This document shows positions 34,006-44,976 of a stretch of DNA of 64,000 bases, piece by piece. The stretch comes from Tillandsia leiboldiana. Taxonomy: Eukaryota > Streptophyta > Magnoliopsida > Poales > Bromeliaceae. The position numbers and the translations under genes were made by a program. The first letter of the stretch is position 1. Each line of letters begins with the position of its first letter. The stretch is taken from NCBI GenBank assembly GCA_029204045.2, contig CM055077.1, positions 7,331,221 through 7,395,220 of the forward strand, given 5' to 3'. A model generated the notes under the pieces. The model did not search any database, was not told the DNA's origin, and worked only from the letters and a program-made list of their open reading frames with translations.

Positions 34006-36546
34006 CGTAACACCCCGTACTTTTAAATATTTTGTTTGATGTTTTTTTTCTTAAGTTTGAACTTTTTCGTAAATATTAATAGTCCAGGGGCCTGACAGTA
34101 TATTGTTTTAATTAAATTCCTACGATCTATACATATCCTTCTTTGATTAAAAATTGATATCCCGATACAACTTTTTTCTCTCTCTTTTCCTTGTGCCGCC
34201 CGCTCCCACTCCGCACGCGTTCATGCTCGCGGGATCCTCAATCTTCCTGCTGTCATCCGTTGTCGTCGTCGCCGCAACCGTCATTCTCAAGTACAATCAA
34301 CATCTTTCCTTCGCCGTCGACGGAATCTCATCGTCGATGTCGTTATTTTTCGTTCTCGAAGAAGTTTCTTATTATTATTTTTCGTTCATATTTATTCCTT
34401 TCATTAAATCTTGAGATCCTCCAACTTTGTTGTTATAGATTATGTGGTTATATATTTGTTATTTGCATCTTTGTTAATTGGAATTTAAAATATGCTAAAT
34501 TACAGAAAACCCCCCTGTCATATCCCGCTTTTCCACTTTACCCCCTGTCATTTAAAAGTCGACAACCTGCCCCCTCGTAATTACCGAATTGTTTTTAGGG
34601 GGCAACGACGTTGACAGAAATGGTAAATTGACGAAAATGCCCTTCCTTTTTTTTTCCGAAATCTTTTCTTTTTTTTTTCTTTTTTTTTTAGGGAATATTT
34701 CCCAAGGGTATTTTGGGTATATGAAAATATATTTTCAAAAAAACTGACGGTCAACTGACGGTCAACTGACGGCGGGAAGGTTATTGCACAATTCGGTAAT
34801 TACGAGGGGGCAGGTTGTTGACTTTTAAATGACAGGGGGGTAAAGTGGAAAAGCGGGATATGACAGGGAGGTTTTCTGTAATTTAGCCTTTAAAATATTT
34901 AAAATCTGATTCGTTCCAATATAAGGTTACTATGATTGTGTACTATGAAATTTTCCTAAGAGATTTAGTTGTGCAAATTCTCTAAATTCTTCATGCCTTT
35001 CAAATTGCACACCAACTGTTCGACAAAATGCCTAAGAGAAGGCATATATCGTTTTGCTCCTAATTTTGACCCCATTTAATTTCTGGTTATAAACTTATGA
35101 TTCAACATCTGAAAATCACATTCTTTTCAACACTAGAAATTTTTGTTTAATAATTAACTTCTATTCTAGTTATCTTGCCCTTTTGATTAATTTAGACTTT
35201 AGACTTCCACTTTTTTCTTGATTAGTAATATAGTTTCATTTAGTTTTCATTCGAATCTTCTTAATGCTCAATCTCGACCTATTTGTTAGTATATGTAATT
35301 TATATTGTTGACCTTTGTGTGCCTATTCGATTTGATCGTTTATTATTTTAGGATTCGTTTATCAGATCGTTAATTTGTGTTGTGTATTTATTTTCTTAGT
35401 AGCTCATAGAGAATCGTAAATTTTTTATTTTAAGTTCCGGTGATTGATTCTCTGTGTATTCTCGATCGGATAGCTTCTTAGCTTAGAATTTACTTTTAAG
35501 GTAAGCGACCGGACACCCGTCAGTTCTTTGCAATATAGTATGTAAAATATTTTGATTATAAGAAGATTTATATTTTGTAGATTTTAAAACTAAAGATTAA
35601 GTATATTATTATACATTTTGAAATTTGAGTTTTAAATTCGATTGACAGTTTTCTTTAGTAAAATATTTCTAAAATTAATAACTTGTTCGGTAAATTAGTG
35701 ACTGGATAAGTATTTTAAAATTATAATGTCTCTTGGTATTCTGCTATACTAATGTTGGTCATGTCGATATATACTCTGTCATAGAAGCTAGTTTTGCCTT
35801 TGTATTGCGCCCTCTGGGTGCCTGCGCTTTTGAGCGCCTCTGTTCTGTATATGCGCTTTTGAGCGCCTGCACTTTCGAGTGCCTCTGTTTTATTTTGTGC
35901 CTACGGGTGTCTCTGGATTTCACCAACGGATCATTTTATATAGTTAGTTACCGAAAATTTATTTATTTAAATTTCGTTTGATTGCCGAAAGAAAATTACT
36001 TTGTTATTTAATAATCTTTATTTTTTAAAATTTTGCAAATGATAGACTAGTTGCTTAAATTAATTTATTTCAGAACTTTTGTTATTTATTTTGTTGTATG
36101 CTTAATCCGACTAATATGGTATATGGTTGCTTACCCAGGTACCGAGACTGTTTAACCGGGCGGGGACGGGTCCGAGTGAACGCTAGGCGCAGTCGTCGTC
36201 GAGCCGTTCTTTTTATTTTGTTCATATTTAGTGTAGTTAGAAGTGTTTAATTTGGCTTCTTATCTAGCATTTAATTTATTCGTTTATGCTTCGTTGTTAA
36301 TTATGGAATCTGTTGAACCAAATGTTCTTTTAGTATTTTCGTTGAAAACCTTAGTTTTTCAATCATAATAATTAGTTTGATTCTGATCTTAATTTTGTCA
36401 TTGCCTAATAAATCTAATTTTTTGAATTTGTTAAGATTCTTTGTGATCATCGTTTTATATGTTCTCTATTTGATTCTGTAGCCTTGCGTATTTGCTTATC
36501 TAGCAAGTACGCGGCGTTTGTTACGCTTCGGGTTCGGGGCGGGACA
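34006..36546 (+). repeat. 5' LTR of a decayed plus-strand Gypsy element
   Basis: The start is CGTAACACCCCGTAC, likely a mutated TGTAACACCCCG. The end is CGGGGCGGGACA at 36546, followed by a primer site at 36554. A MITE is inserted at 34494-34888. Without it the LTR is about 2.1 kb. No partner LTR remains in the window. Confidence 0.65.
34494..34888. mobile_element. Foldback MITE with about 100-base terminal inverted repeats
   Basis: The left end (GCTAAATTACAGAAAACCCC to AATTACCGAATTG) and the right end (CAATTCGGTAATTACG to TTTCTGTAATTTAGC) are near-perfect complements over about 100 bases. TTTAAAATAT at 34484-34493 is repeated at 34889-34898, a 10-base target duplication. Long inverted repeats with 9-10-base duplications fit Mutator-like elements. 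The centre has three copies of CTGACGGTCAA-type sequence. No coding capacity. Confidence 0.88.
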
Positions 36547-36553
36547 AAAATTG

Positions 36554-36565
36554 TGGTATCAGAGC
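36554..36565 (+). other. Primer-binding site of the plus-strand Gypsy element
   Basis: TGGTATCAGAGC, seven bases after the LTR end, matches initiator-Met tRNA. Confidence 0.9.
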
Positions 36566-36727
36566 CAGGTTTAAGATTTTCTAGGACTGTTAAGGTGTAA
36601 TTATGTGAGAGCTTTAGGACGTGTGAGGATGGGTAGCTATAGGCTTATGTCTGACTCTGTTTCGTCTTTTATTTTATTTTTCATTATTATTTTTATTTAT
36701 ATGCCTTATGATCTTCTCTTTGTTAAG

Positions 36728-38267
36728 ATGGTGCGTCAGACTCGCCGTATGAACACCAATAATGGGCAATCCAGAAACCCACCTACTGTCGGACCCAGAG
36801 ATGCAGATTGAATGCCACACTTGCTTCGCTTCTGAATGCGACATTTGTAGCAACGGTTCCGCCTCAAACCGCTGTTCCCACTGCTGTACCACCTCCGTCG
36901 TCGACTACTCTTCCCAGTTACGCTCCGTCGGTGCCGCAAAATGCTATTCCTACCCATTCCGCTCCCTTACCTCAGCCGAATGCTCCAGCAACTCACTTAC
37001 AGCCGAGCACCACGATGGATCCCCTGGTCGCCACATCGATACAAGCTGTTGTGGGATTGGCTTAGACTCAGCAACAAAATTTACAGCAGAATCCATCCGC
37101 TAGTATCCCTGAGTCGAGTTCCAGAGTTCGAGAAATGAGCATTAACGAGTTTAAGAAATCTGCTCCTCCACCATTTTAAGGGACTAACAATCCAGACGAA
37201 GCGGAAACTTGGATTAAGGAGCTGGAAAAGGCATTTATGGCTATGAAGTGCACTGATGAGGAGAAGGTCAGATTCGGGACATTCATGATTCAGGGCAGAG
37301 CAAATAATTGGTGGGAAAGTGAGTTAAGAATCCGCGGTAACGATTTGATAGCTTTTTTTTGGGAGGATTTTCGAACGGCGTTCTATGCGAAGTATTTTTC
37401 GAGGAGCAAGCTCTGCCAGCTTGAGAGGCAATTTCTGGACCTGAAGTAAGGTTCGATGTTTGTAGAGGAATACGAGGCCGAGTTTGACCGACCATCCCAA
37501 TTCGCTCCGAAATTGGTGGTTGATGATGAGTTGCGAGCCACAATATTCGAGGAAGGACTGAACGGACATATTTGGACTAGCTTGGCACCGCTGCACTTGG
37601 AGACATATGAGGAGGTCGTGTCCAGAGCGAAATCCTTAGATTCCGTTTGGAGGTAGACTCGAGAGGAGCGAAATACAAATCAGAAAAAGTGGAACAGAGA
37701 CTTCTTCAGAAAAGGAGATCGGAATACAAAAAGGTTGGATAGACCTAACGATTCTAGGAAGCCACGTAGTACGTCTGCTCCTCGTGGACCACCAAATCGG
37801 GACCAGAAATCAAAATGCTCAATTTGTGGCGGACGCATAAGGATGCTGACTGTAGACATGTCAATGGAGGTTGCTTCATATGTGGTGACCTGAACCACCG
37901 GATAGCTCAGTGCCCTCTGTCCAGCACTGACTCAAATGTTGGACGTAAGCCTCAAGCGATATCGACTGCTCCAACTGGTCGCGAACGTGCTCCTCCTACT
38001 AGTAAATCGCGAGGTGGAAGGCCTCGAACATAGGGTCGCGTGCAAGCTCTCTCCCAGCAGGATATCTAGGCATCCGATGCCGTGGTCTCAGGTATTCTAC
38101 CCGTAGCCTCCGTTTTTTCTCATGTTCTTTTTTATTCGGGAGCCACACATTCATTTGTATCTTCTGCATTTGTTCGAAAGTATTCGTTACCCTTCGAATC
38201 TTTGGATAATATTTTATGTGTTGGTACGCCTTTGGGGGAGAAGTTGGTGATTGATCGGATTTGTAGG
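36728..38267 (+). pseudogene. Gypsy gag and protease start, heavily broken
   Basis: It starts MVRQTRRMNTNNG at 36728. After a frameshift near 36805 one frame runs 36808-37656 through three internal stops. It shows the gag core (NNPDEAETWIKELEKAF, RANNWWESELR, LERQFLDLK, VEEYEAEFDR). After another shift come knuckle-like sequence (CFICGDLNHRIAQCP at about 37875) and a protease remnant (YSGATHSFVSSAF, with Y where the catalytic D should be) near 38118. Several stops stand where glutamine is expected, consistent with C to T decay. It is cut at 38267 by a minus-strand LTR, and RT and integrase are not found. Confidence 0.85.
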
Positions 38268-40200
38268 TGTCACGCTCCGGGGTCGAAACTGCGACCCGGG
38301 CTCGCCAACAGATCCGCCGCCTATACAAAACCCCGCATAGGCGAAGCGTCCTACCTGCAAGAAAAGGGACTACAGCTAAACAGATATCAGAGCTATAAAA
38401 TAAAAGTGCTGTAGAACTAAAACCAATCATTTGTACAACTGGAAATAATGATACAATATCCATCTCCCATAAATGATAATCATACAATATCCTCAAATAC
38501 AATAAACCAGAACTCAACAGGGAGGTAACTTGAAATAATACATCAGTGTACAGGCTCTCAGTACAAGTCAGAACCTCATAATACAATGATCTCTCAAAAG
38601 CGGAAAAATAAATAACCTACTGACTGTACTCAGGATCTCTAATGAAGGGGTACCGCTACTCTCCACAGACGGGTAGGGATCTAGCTCGTGACTCCCTCGC
38701 CTCGCACAGCAACCGTAGAATCAGCAACACCCGCTAAGACTCTGCAAAACAAAGGAGAGAAAAGAAAGAGGATGGGGAAAACCCCCAACGGGTGTGAGAA
38801 CTACACCAAAAAGGGAGTTCTCAGTGGGTACCACCACCAGGCCCGACGATCTGCCCACTAAGTCTACTAGAGGCATAAGATAACAATGCAGTAAAAACTG
38901 AACAAGAAAGCTGGAGGTACTCAACAGCTACCATGCCTCTATCTAAATGCTCAAAAGGGAAAAACCACTGAAAGGTATGCAACCACTCGCACATGAAGTG
39001 CACAATCGACCCAATCGAGCTGACTGCCACATCTGGTCCAGTCAAGCCTGCGCCCACCTACAACCACCTCCCACTGCCGGGCAGGAATTACGTAGGGTGT
39101 CCAAACGGACTAACTTGCTATCGAATAGTGGCTCATGCAGGCTATAGTCGAAATCCACGCTCTCTCTCAGAACGGATAGACTCAAGATCCTCAACCTCTC
39201 GCACAACGGTCGAAAACTCACAACGACCACGGGACCATCGTTAACCCCAGACGGTTCCCGACAACACTAGCACTGGTCTAAACACAGCTACTATACTCCA
39301 CTCAGCCCCTTGACACGAGTGCAACAATAAAAGTGCCTGCCTGAATAAACTCAATCAATGGACCAGTAAGAACTGGTACTGCCTGCTGTGCCTGCCGTAT
39401 CGGGTATGCTGGCCAACGCATAGCACCGATGAGAAGGAGTCTCAAGGACTCAAAGCCTGTCTGTCGCACACTCCGGAGTGGCACTCGAGGGGAGCGACCC
39501 ACACGAGTAAAGTATCTCAGTAACCAGTAACATAAGTACCATAAAACAGCAGGACTAGATCACGACTCTGATCAAAGTGGCATCCACTAAAGACAACCCC
39601 GGTCCTCAATCAGATGCAATAGTACTCAAATAGTGGGAAACTCCGTCCACTAGAGAAACCTGATACCCAATCTAATGCATAAGTAAATATCCGGTCAACC
39701 GCCTAGTATCCGCGGTTGCCGTAATGCCCCCCAATCCATAAACCCATAACCGACCTCCGGTCAACCGCCCAATATCCGCGGTTGCCGCACTATCCTGCCA
39801 TCCACAATCAAGTACAACCGACACTCGGCCGACCGCCCAATGTCCGCGGTCACCGCAATACCCACAATCCAATCCAACCTGTCCCAGACCCAAAGTCTCG
39901 ACTACACTATCCCAAACCCCTGCTCGAACCTGAGCAATCTGAATCTAGAAAGAAAGGAGAAAGAACAAACATGGTTTCACCTAAGTCAGATTCCAACATG
40001 ATAGTGTAGCAATAAATGATGGCCTATCTAGATGTCCATACAAGCATGCAAATGTCCTCAAGGAAGATAAAACAAATATAACAATTAGTTGCACCACCTG
40101 CCAAATCCACTAATCCGTTATACCCGTCCATAATCCATGGTCCATCAAAAAGAATGATCAGAATAATACCCGCACATAGACATAGCCTCCTACTCTATCG
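38268..40200 (-). repeat. Minus-strand Gypsy-type LTR, right end unclear
   Basis: It starts TGTCACGCTCCGGGG and shares long stretches with the solo LTR at 13886, for example GTCGAAACTGCGACCCG, CTCGCCAACAGATCCGCCG and CCCACTAAGTCTACTAGAGG. GTAGG precedes it, but no second GTAGG with a CA end was found to the right, so it is probably truncated. The right boundary given is approximate. No gene inside. Confidence 0.65.
39696..39851 (-). repeat. Three tandem hairpins, period about 67 bases, in the minus-strand LTR
   Basis: Stems CAACCGC/GCGGTTG at 39696-39718, the same at 39762-39784, and GACCGC/GCGGTC at 39831-39851. The 9-base loops on the plus strand read CTAGTATCC, CCAATATCC and CCAATGTCC. 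On the LTR sense strand the loops begin GGAT or GGAC. Confidence 0.7.
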
Positions 40201-40566
40201 AGTAAACGACGCGCGAGGAATTCATTTTTATTTCTATTTCTTGTCCCATTTTTCGGAATGCTCTGAAGGACGGGTCCGTGATGGGATCCTGGTTGACACA
40301 CTCGTCGATTTCGGATCTACGGCAGCATTCGTTCACTCCCGAAGAAGATTCTCCTCGCGAACTCGTTCGAGTTTTCTCCGGTTCTCGGACACTCCAATTG
40401 TTTTTACTTTTATTTTCTTGTCTTGTTTTACTTTACCACCGAAAGTTTGACTCTTTTATCGGAACAATTTACCGCTCGGGATCTCGACCTTCTCCCGGAA
40501 TCGGCTCCTTCCTCCGCGCAGCGAGTAATCGGCGAAAAATCTACCGAGTGGCCGTGCGAACATTAA
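40201..40566. other. Unassigned stretch between LTR and 5S-like repeat
   Basis: I see no gene and no element end here. It may be the remaining part of the LTR to the left or of the 5S-like spacer to the right. Confidence 0.3.
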
Positions 40567-40626
40567 AAGAAGAAGAAGAAGAAGAAGAAGAAGAAGAAGA
40601 AGAAGAAGAAGAAGAAGAAGAAGAAG
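40567..40626 (+). repeat. AAG microsatellite, 20 units
   Basis: An uninterrupted run of AAG. The equivalent place at 63500 has only three to four units, so the run is variable. Confidence 0.95.
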
Positions 40627-41179
40627 GCTCAACGTCCAATTTCGGGAAGCGGTAATAGTTTGGTCCGAATTGATTTTGCATAAAGACTGTCGCGCGTTTG
40701 GCTGAGCTTTGACGGAAAGTTTATTTTTTAAAATAATTTGGTAAAAAATTTCTCTGTTTGCTAATAATATTTTTTTCTAAATCTTATTTTAGAATAATTT
40801 GAATTTCGAATTTAAATTTAAATTTAAACAAGAAAATTTAAAATTCGATATTTTAATTTAAAATATTAATTTATAATTTGAAATTTCAAAATTTGCATTT
40901 TAAATTTTTAAATAAAAATTGAAATTTTCAATTTAAAGTCTAAAATCAAAATTTAAAGGTAAAATTAAAAATAAAAATTACAATTTGAAATATCAAATCT
41001 CAAATCTACATTTTTAAATATTTATATTTTTAAACTTAAAATTTAAAATTCAAAAATAATATTTTAAAATTTGTCATTTGAAAAATTAAAATTTACATTT
41101 AATTTTAAATCTAGAATCGAAAGAAAAATTAAAATTTGAGTCCGAAATCAAAACAGCCGGGAAAATTTGCAAAATAATA
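40627..41179 (-). repeat. AT-rich spacer of a 5S-like repeat unit
   Basis: This sequence recurs at 50661-50939 and at 63510-64000. It is dominated by AAATTTAAA-type words. It adjoins the 3' end of a 5S rRNA-like sequence, as a non-transcribed spacer would. No gene. Confidence 0.7.
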
Positions 41180-41269
41180 GGGGATACAACACGAGGACTT
41201 CCCAAGGGGTCACCCATCCTAGTACTACTCTTGCCCAAGCACACTTAACTGCGGAGTTCTGATGGTATC
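41180..41269 (-). pseudogene. 5S rRNA-like sequence, 3' three quarters
   Basis: On the minus strand it carries the plant 5S features CATCAGAACTCCGCAGTTAA, GAGTAGTACTAGGATGGGTG and GGGAAGTCCTCGTGTTG. It is interrupted by the LTR at 41270. The missing 30 bases of the 5' end are at 63364-63393, and both parts add up to exactly 120 bases, the length of plant 5S rRNA. Changes such as GTGTGCTTGGGCAAG are C to T or G to A types, so it is probably a methylated, decayed copy rather than an active gene. Confidence 0.85.
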
Positions 41270-44200
41270 TGTAGTAATCCGAAATATTTTATTTTTAATA
41301 AATAAATTAAAGGTGATTTTCAGCCTGAGTTCGGATGCAAAAGACTTATATTGACCTACTTGGTCAATCGCCTGTGTGCTAGTTGCACGAATTACGAGAT
41401 AAAAAGGCTAACTTCTAATCCGGACATGATCTTGGAAATCCGAGTTGACCGTTGCGATCGTCTCGTCGAACTGAGCGAGATTCATATTCAGCACTTTTCG
41501 ATCCGACGGTTGGATCTTTCATAAATCAAAGAAGAAGCAAGTGAATTTTGTAACTAATAAGGAATAGTGGTCTGCGTACAGTAACTTAAGTTAATACTGT
41601 AGATGAACAGTAACCCTGGATTTCGGGTCTTCATCGATTGCAACGTGGACTATTTCACTATTCGGAGTCCAAAAATAGTGATCCAGGTAGTCGTTTCAAT
41701 CGGCCTTGTCGATCCGGACACAATGACGCTGACGGAATTTCCGTCTGACGATTCTAGAATCTCGAGAAGCGTGAAAACTGTGATTTTGGACAGTTTTTAT
41801 GGACCCAAAAATTATCCGGACACCGTGTCGAAAAATAAAAATCACCGTCTTGAAGTTTTCGATGTTCCGGACGCGTTGGCGAAATCAGTTTGTCGTTCTG
41901 ACGAGCGAAACACCTCGAAAAGCTAAAAATACGAGGAAGGAAGGGTATTTTTCAAATTTATATGTTGGGGAGGGATTTATGTGCAAAAAGGACATAATAG
42001 AGTTGAGGACTTAGCTCTAAACACCGGATATAGAAGGGGGGGTTTTGAAATTGCTCATTACGCATGAAAATCCAGGCTGTAACCGCGTGCGACTCCTCGT
42101 TGCTCCACCCCCACGCGTGAGACTTCTTTAATGCACTCTGGAAGTTTCCTCGTTGCTTCTTCATCTCCCCCGCAGCCACCAGACGCCACCACCTTCCCCA
42201 GAGCAACCGCAAGTGAGGAAGAAAGAGAACCCCAAAAGCTTGAAGCTTCTCGGGTTGAAGTTGGGATCGTGGCTGGGAGTCACTTGGGGGGGGGGGCTCA
42301 AGCCTAAATCGCAGTGGTCCTCGGGGTGGCCGCGACCGAGCCTGGACATCTCCGACTGTCGCCGTCGCCGCACGCCACCACGAGCTTCCTTCTTCTCCAC
42401 TGATTGTCCGGCGAGCCGAGGCCGTCACCGTGCCTCCGGTTGCCGGCGGGAGGACACCTTTGCCGGAAGTTGGATTATTGGCCGAGCTACACCACGGGGT
42501 TTTCCGACCGTTAAAAACGTGATCAAGACCGTTGATCTTATTCCTTTTGGTGACTGAAAGCCTTCCCCAAAGTCCCGTGTTGATCGGACGAGGATCCTAG
42601 CCGCACGAGCCAACCCTCACTTACGGGTTTTTGAACACTTCGCCGGAGTGCCTTTTTCCGGCGCCGCCGCTTGCTCCCGACCCAAGCCAACCCTGTAGGA
42701 AGCTTACTGGAGTTGAGGGGATCCTCTTGATCCATCTTGCACCGGGCCCGAAGCCGCCGACCGGATTCCGCCATTAGAGCCTCCATTTTCCGGCGAACTC
42801 GGATTCCGGCCAACCCGGAGCTTCGCGAGGTGGGGGAACAGCTCAGGTAGGTTCCTTAGGTTTAAATAAGGCCACCTATGTATTTGCATGGAGATGTTAA
42901 CGTGCGGTTTGTCATTTTGGAAGTTGCACCCTTTTTCTTTGGCCGAGGTTGTCGCCGCCGCCGCCTCTGGCCGTCGGCGGAGGGTCAGACTTGGACCAAA
43001 CCTCTTCTGGGAATGTCTCCTAACTTGTGCTCATCTTTGCTGGAACTTGGCAGCAGGTTCTTTCCAAGTTGGTGCAACCCGAGAATTGAGCAAGTAAAAG
43101 TGTGGCTCCGGCCAACTCTCGGGCCATCCTCCGGCCAACTTCAGGTGAGCACAACATTCTCCTGTGATTAGTAAACATGATGCTCATGTAATATCCCAAG
43201 TTGATCTAGTGAATAATTGTAGTGGCCATTGTGGATTAGAGAGCTATTAAGGGTGTTGCTCCGGTGATCTTTTCCGGCCACTTTCCGGCATACCCGAGGT
43301 GAGCATCACTGTCCTCTGCCCATACTGAGTATCATGCTTCAATTATTTTATAATTTGATTAAGTATAAGAAGTGATGTAGCATGTGTTGTAATTGGACCC
43401 TAAGTGTTTATGGGCCAATTTTGTAGATGGGCTTTGTATTGACCCAAGCCCGTGAGCACGAGCTTCGTCTCGCTAAACCAGACGCGCTGAAAATTATGGC
43501 GCTGGTTTTGGTTGCCCGGATTTAGAGAACGGATCGAAACAGGGTTCAAATTGATGTAGTTATGCAATTGTAAGAGTTATTATGGACTAAGTTGCAAATG
43601 TAACACCCTGGCTGTCTTTAGACAGTATTTACACGCCTTCTAGTCATTTTGTTAAGTTCCGTAGGCTCTCGTTGAGCGGGAATCGGATATTGTCTCGTAA
43701 ATTGGCGAAATCGCCGGTTTTACGGTTTACGGCGTGAGTTTCGCATTCGGTTTAGATTTCTGGTCGTCTGTTGTCATCTTTGGTTATTCCCGACACTGTC
43801 CTGGCTGGTCCAGTGTTTTTGGTGTTTCGTCGGGAAACTCCGAAGCCGAATTAGGCTTCCTGTGAGTTGTGCGAATATTGTTGGCAACATTTGGACACCG
43901 GAAATTACGATTTTGCCCCTGTCTGCCCGAACATCGAGGTGATGATGCTAGGGTCAGTAGGTGTGGTTTGGCAGTGTTTGGATGTACATAAACTGTCGGC
44001 GGGTCAGTTTCTAAGTTTCGGTAATTTTCCGAAAACTCTGGTTAAAGCCTAGTTTTGGCTAAGTCCCCAGTGTTAGCGACAGGACGTTATAGTATTGTCA
44101 GGATGGGCATGAGCGAGTCTGTTACTGATTCCAGTTATATGTTCAGGGCCTAGCAGTTCAGCACCCGCGTTCCAGTAGACCTGCGGGAGTTCGGGATCGG

Positions 44201-44361
44201 CCTACATTGAGGTGGGTTATCTTCGGTCCGGGCTTTATCTTTTCGGCCCTCTGGTTGCTTTAGTCCAGTTGGACACTTGTTTTTGATTTCAGCCCTGATT
44301 ATGCCTACATGTGCTTGTTCCTATATAATAGGAGTTCTAGTCTCAGTTCCTGGCATGATTT

Positions 44362-44547
44362 CATCAGTATCGATATCCCGATGGGGATTTTCCTCGGCTT
44401 CTCGCCGACTATCCGGTCCACCGACCGTGGATTTAGATTCAGCATTGTGATTTGCATCAGCATCGATATCCCGATGGGGATTTTCCTCGGCTTCTCGCCG
44501 TCTGTCCGGTCTACCGACCGTGGACTGAGATTTAGCATTATGATTGC
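44362..44547 (+). repeat. Tandem duplication of about 93 bases in LTR A
   Basis: CATCAG(T/C)ATCGATATCCCGA starts at 44362 and 44455. Each unit holds a CGGCTTCTCGCCG hairpin and a CCGGTC..GACCG hairpin. The same duplication is present in the LTRs at 51030 and 58828. Confidence 0.85.
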
Positions 44548-44830
44548 TATGGAGTCTATACCTACTCATAGATTATGACATTTCCTGTTACTTGTCATTA
44601 TTCAGTACAGTTGATACTTGTGGTCTGATCATGCTTCGTAGCTATCAGTTAGTACACTGCATTGATACCCTGAGATACTTGCATTTATATTCCAGTTATG
44701 CATGATAGACCATGATTGATTGATTATTGCTGCTAGTTTCATGTCTCTTGTCATATGACCTTATTCAGATATGCATGATTGATTCTGATTGATTGATACA
44801 GACAGATGATTGTTTCCCTGTTGGGATACC

Positions 44831-44976
44831 TCGGCTTGTTGCCGACTACCCGGTCATTAGACCGCGAGATTGAGCATAGCATGATGATTGCCACGCACTG
44901 CTGTACTTCACGTACACTGACGGTTTGGCCACCGTCATAGTGTTCTTTACCGGTAAAGTGGTCTAGAGAAAAGACC
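44831..44976 (+). repeat. String of six short hairpins in LTR A
   Basis: In order: TCGGC/GCCGA (44831-44845), CGGTC/GACCG (44851-44864), TGTAC/GTACA (44902-44916), TGACGGT/ACCGTCA (44918-44937), the 14-base palindrome CTTTACCGGTAAAG (44945-44958), and GGTCT/AGACC (44960-44976). In the old LTR the last hairpin has changed to GGGTC/GACCC (12862-12876). Confidence 0.7.

Noticed and set aside
40627..41179. AT-rich repeats as a scaffold attachment region or replication origin
   Set aside because: The sequence is better explained as spacer of a 5S-like unit because it recurs beside each 5S-like copy. Nothing specific supports another role.
41958..42889. Several 60-156-codon frames in the LTRs on both strands, repeated at 49.8-52.6 kb and 59.5-60.4 kb
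   Set aside because: They change frame and length between near-identical LTR copies through one-base differences and have no domain. They are incidental frames of GC-rich leader sequence.
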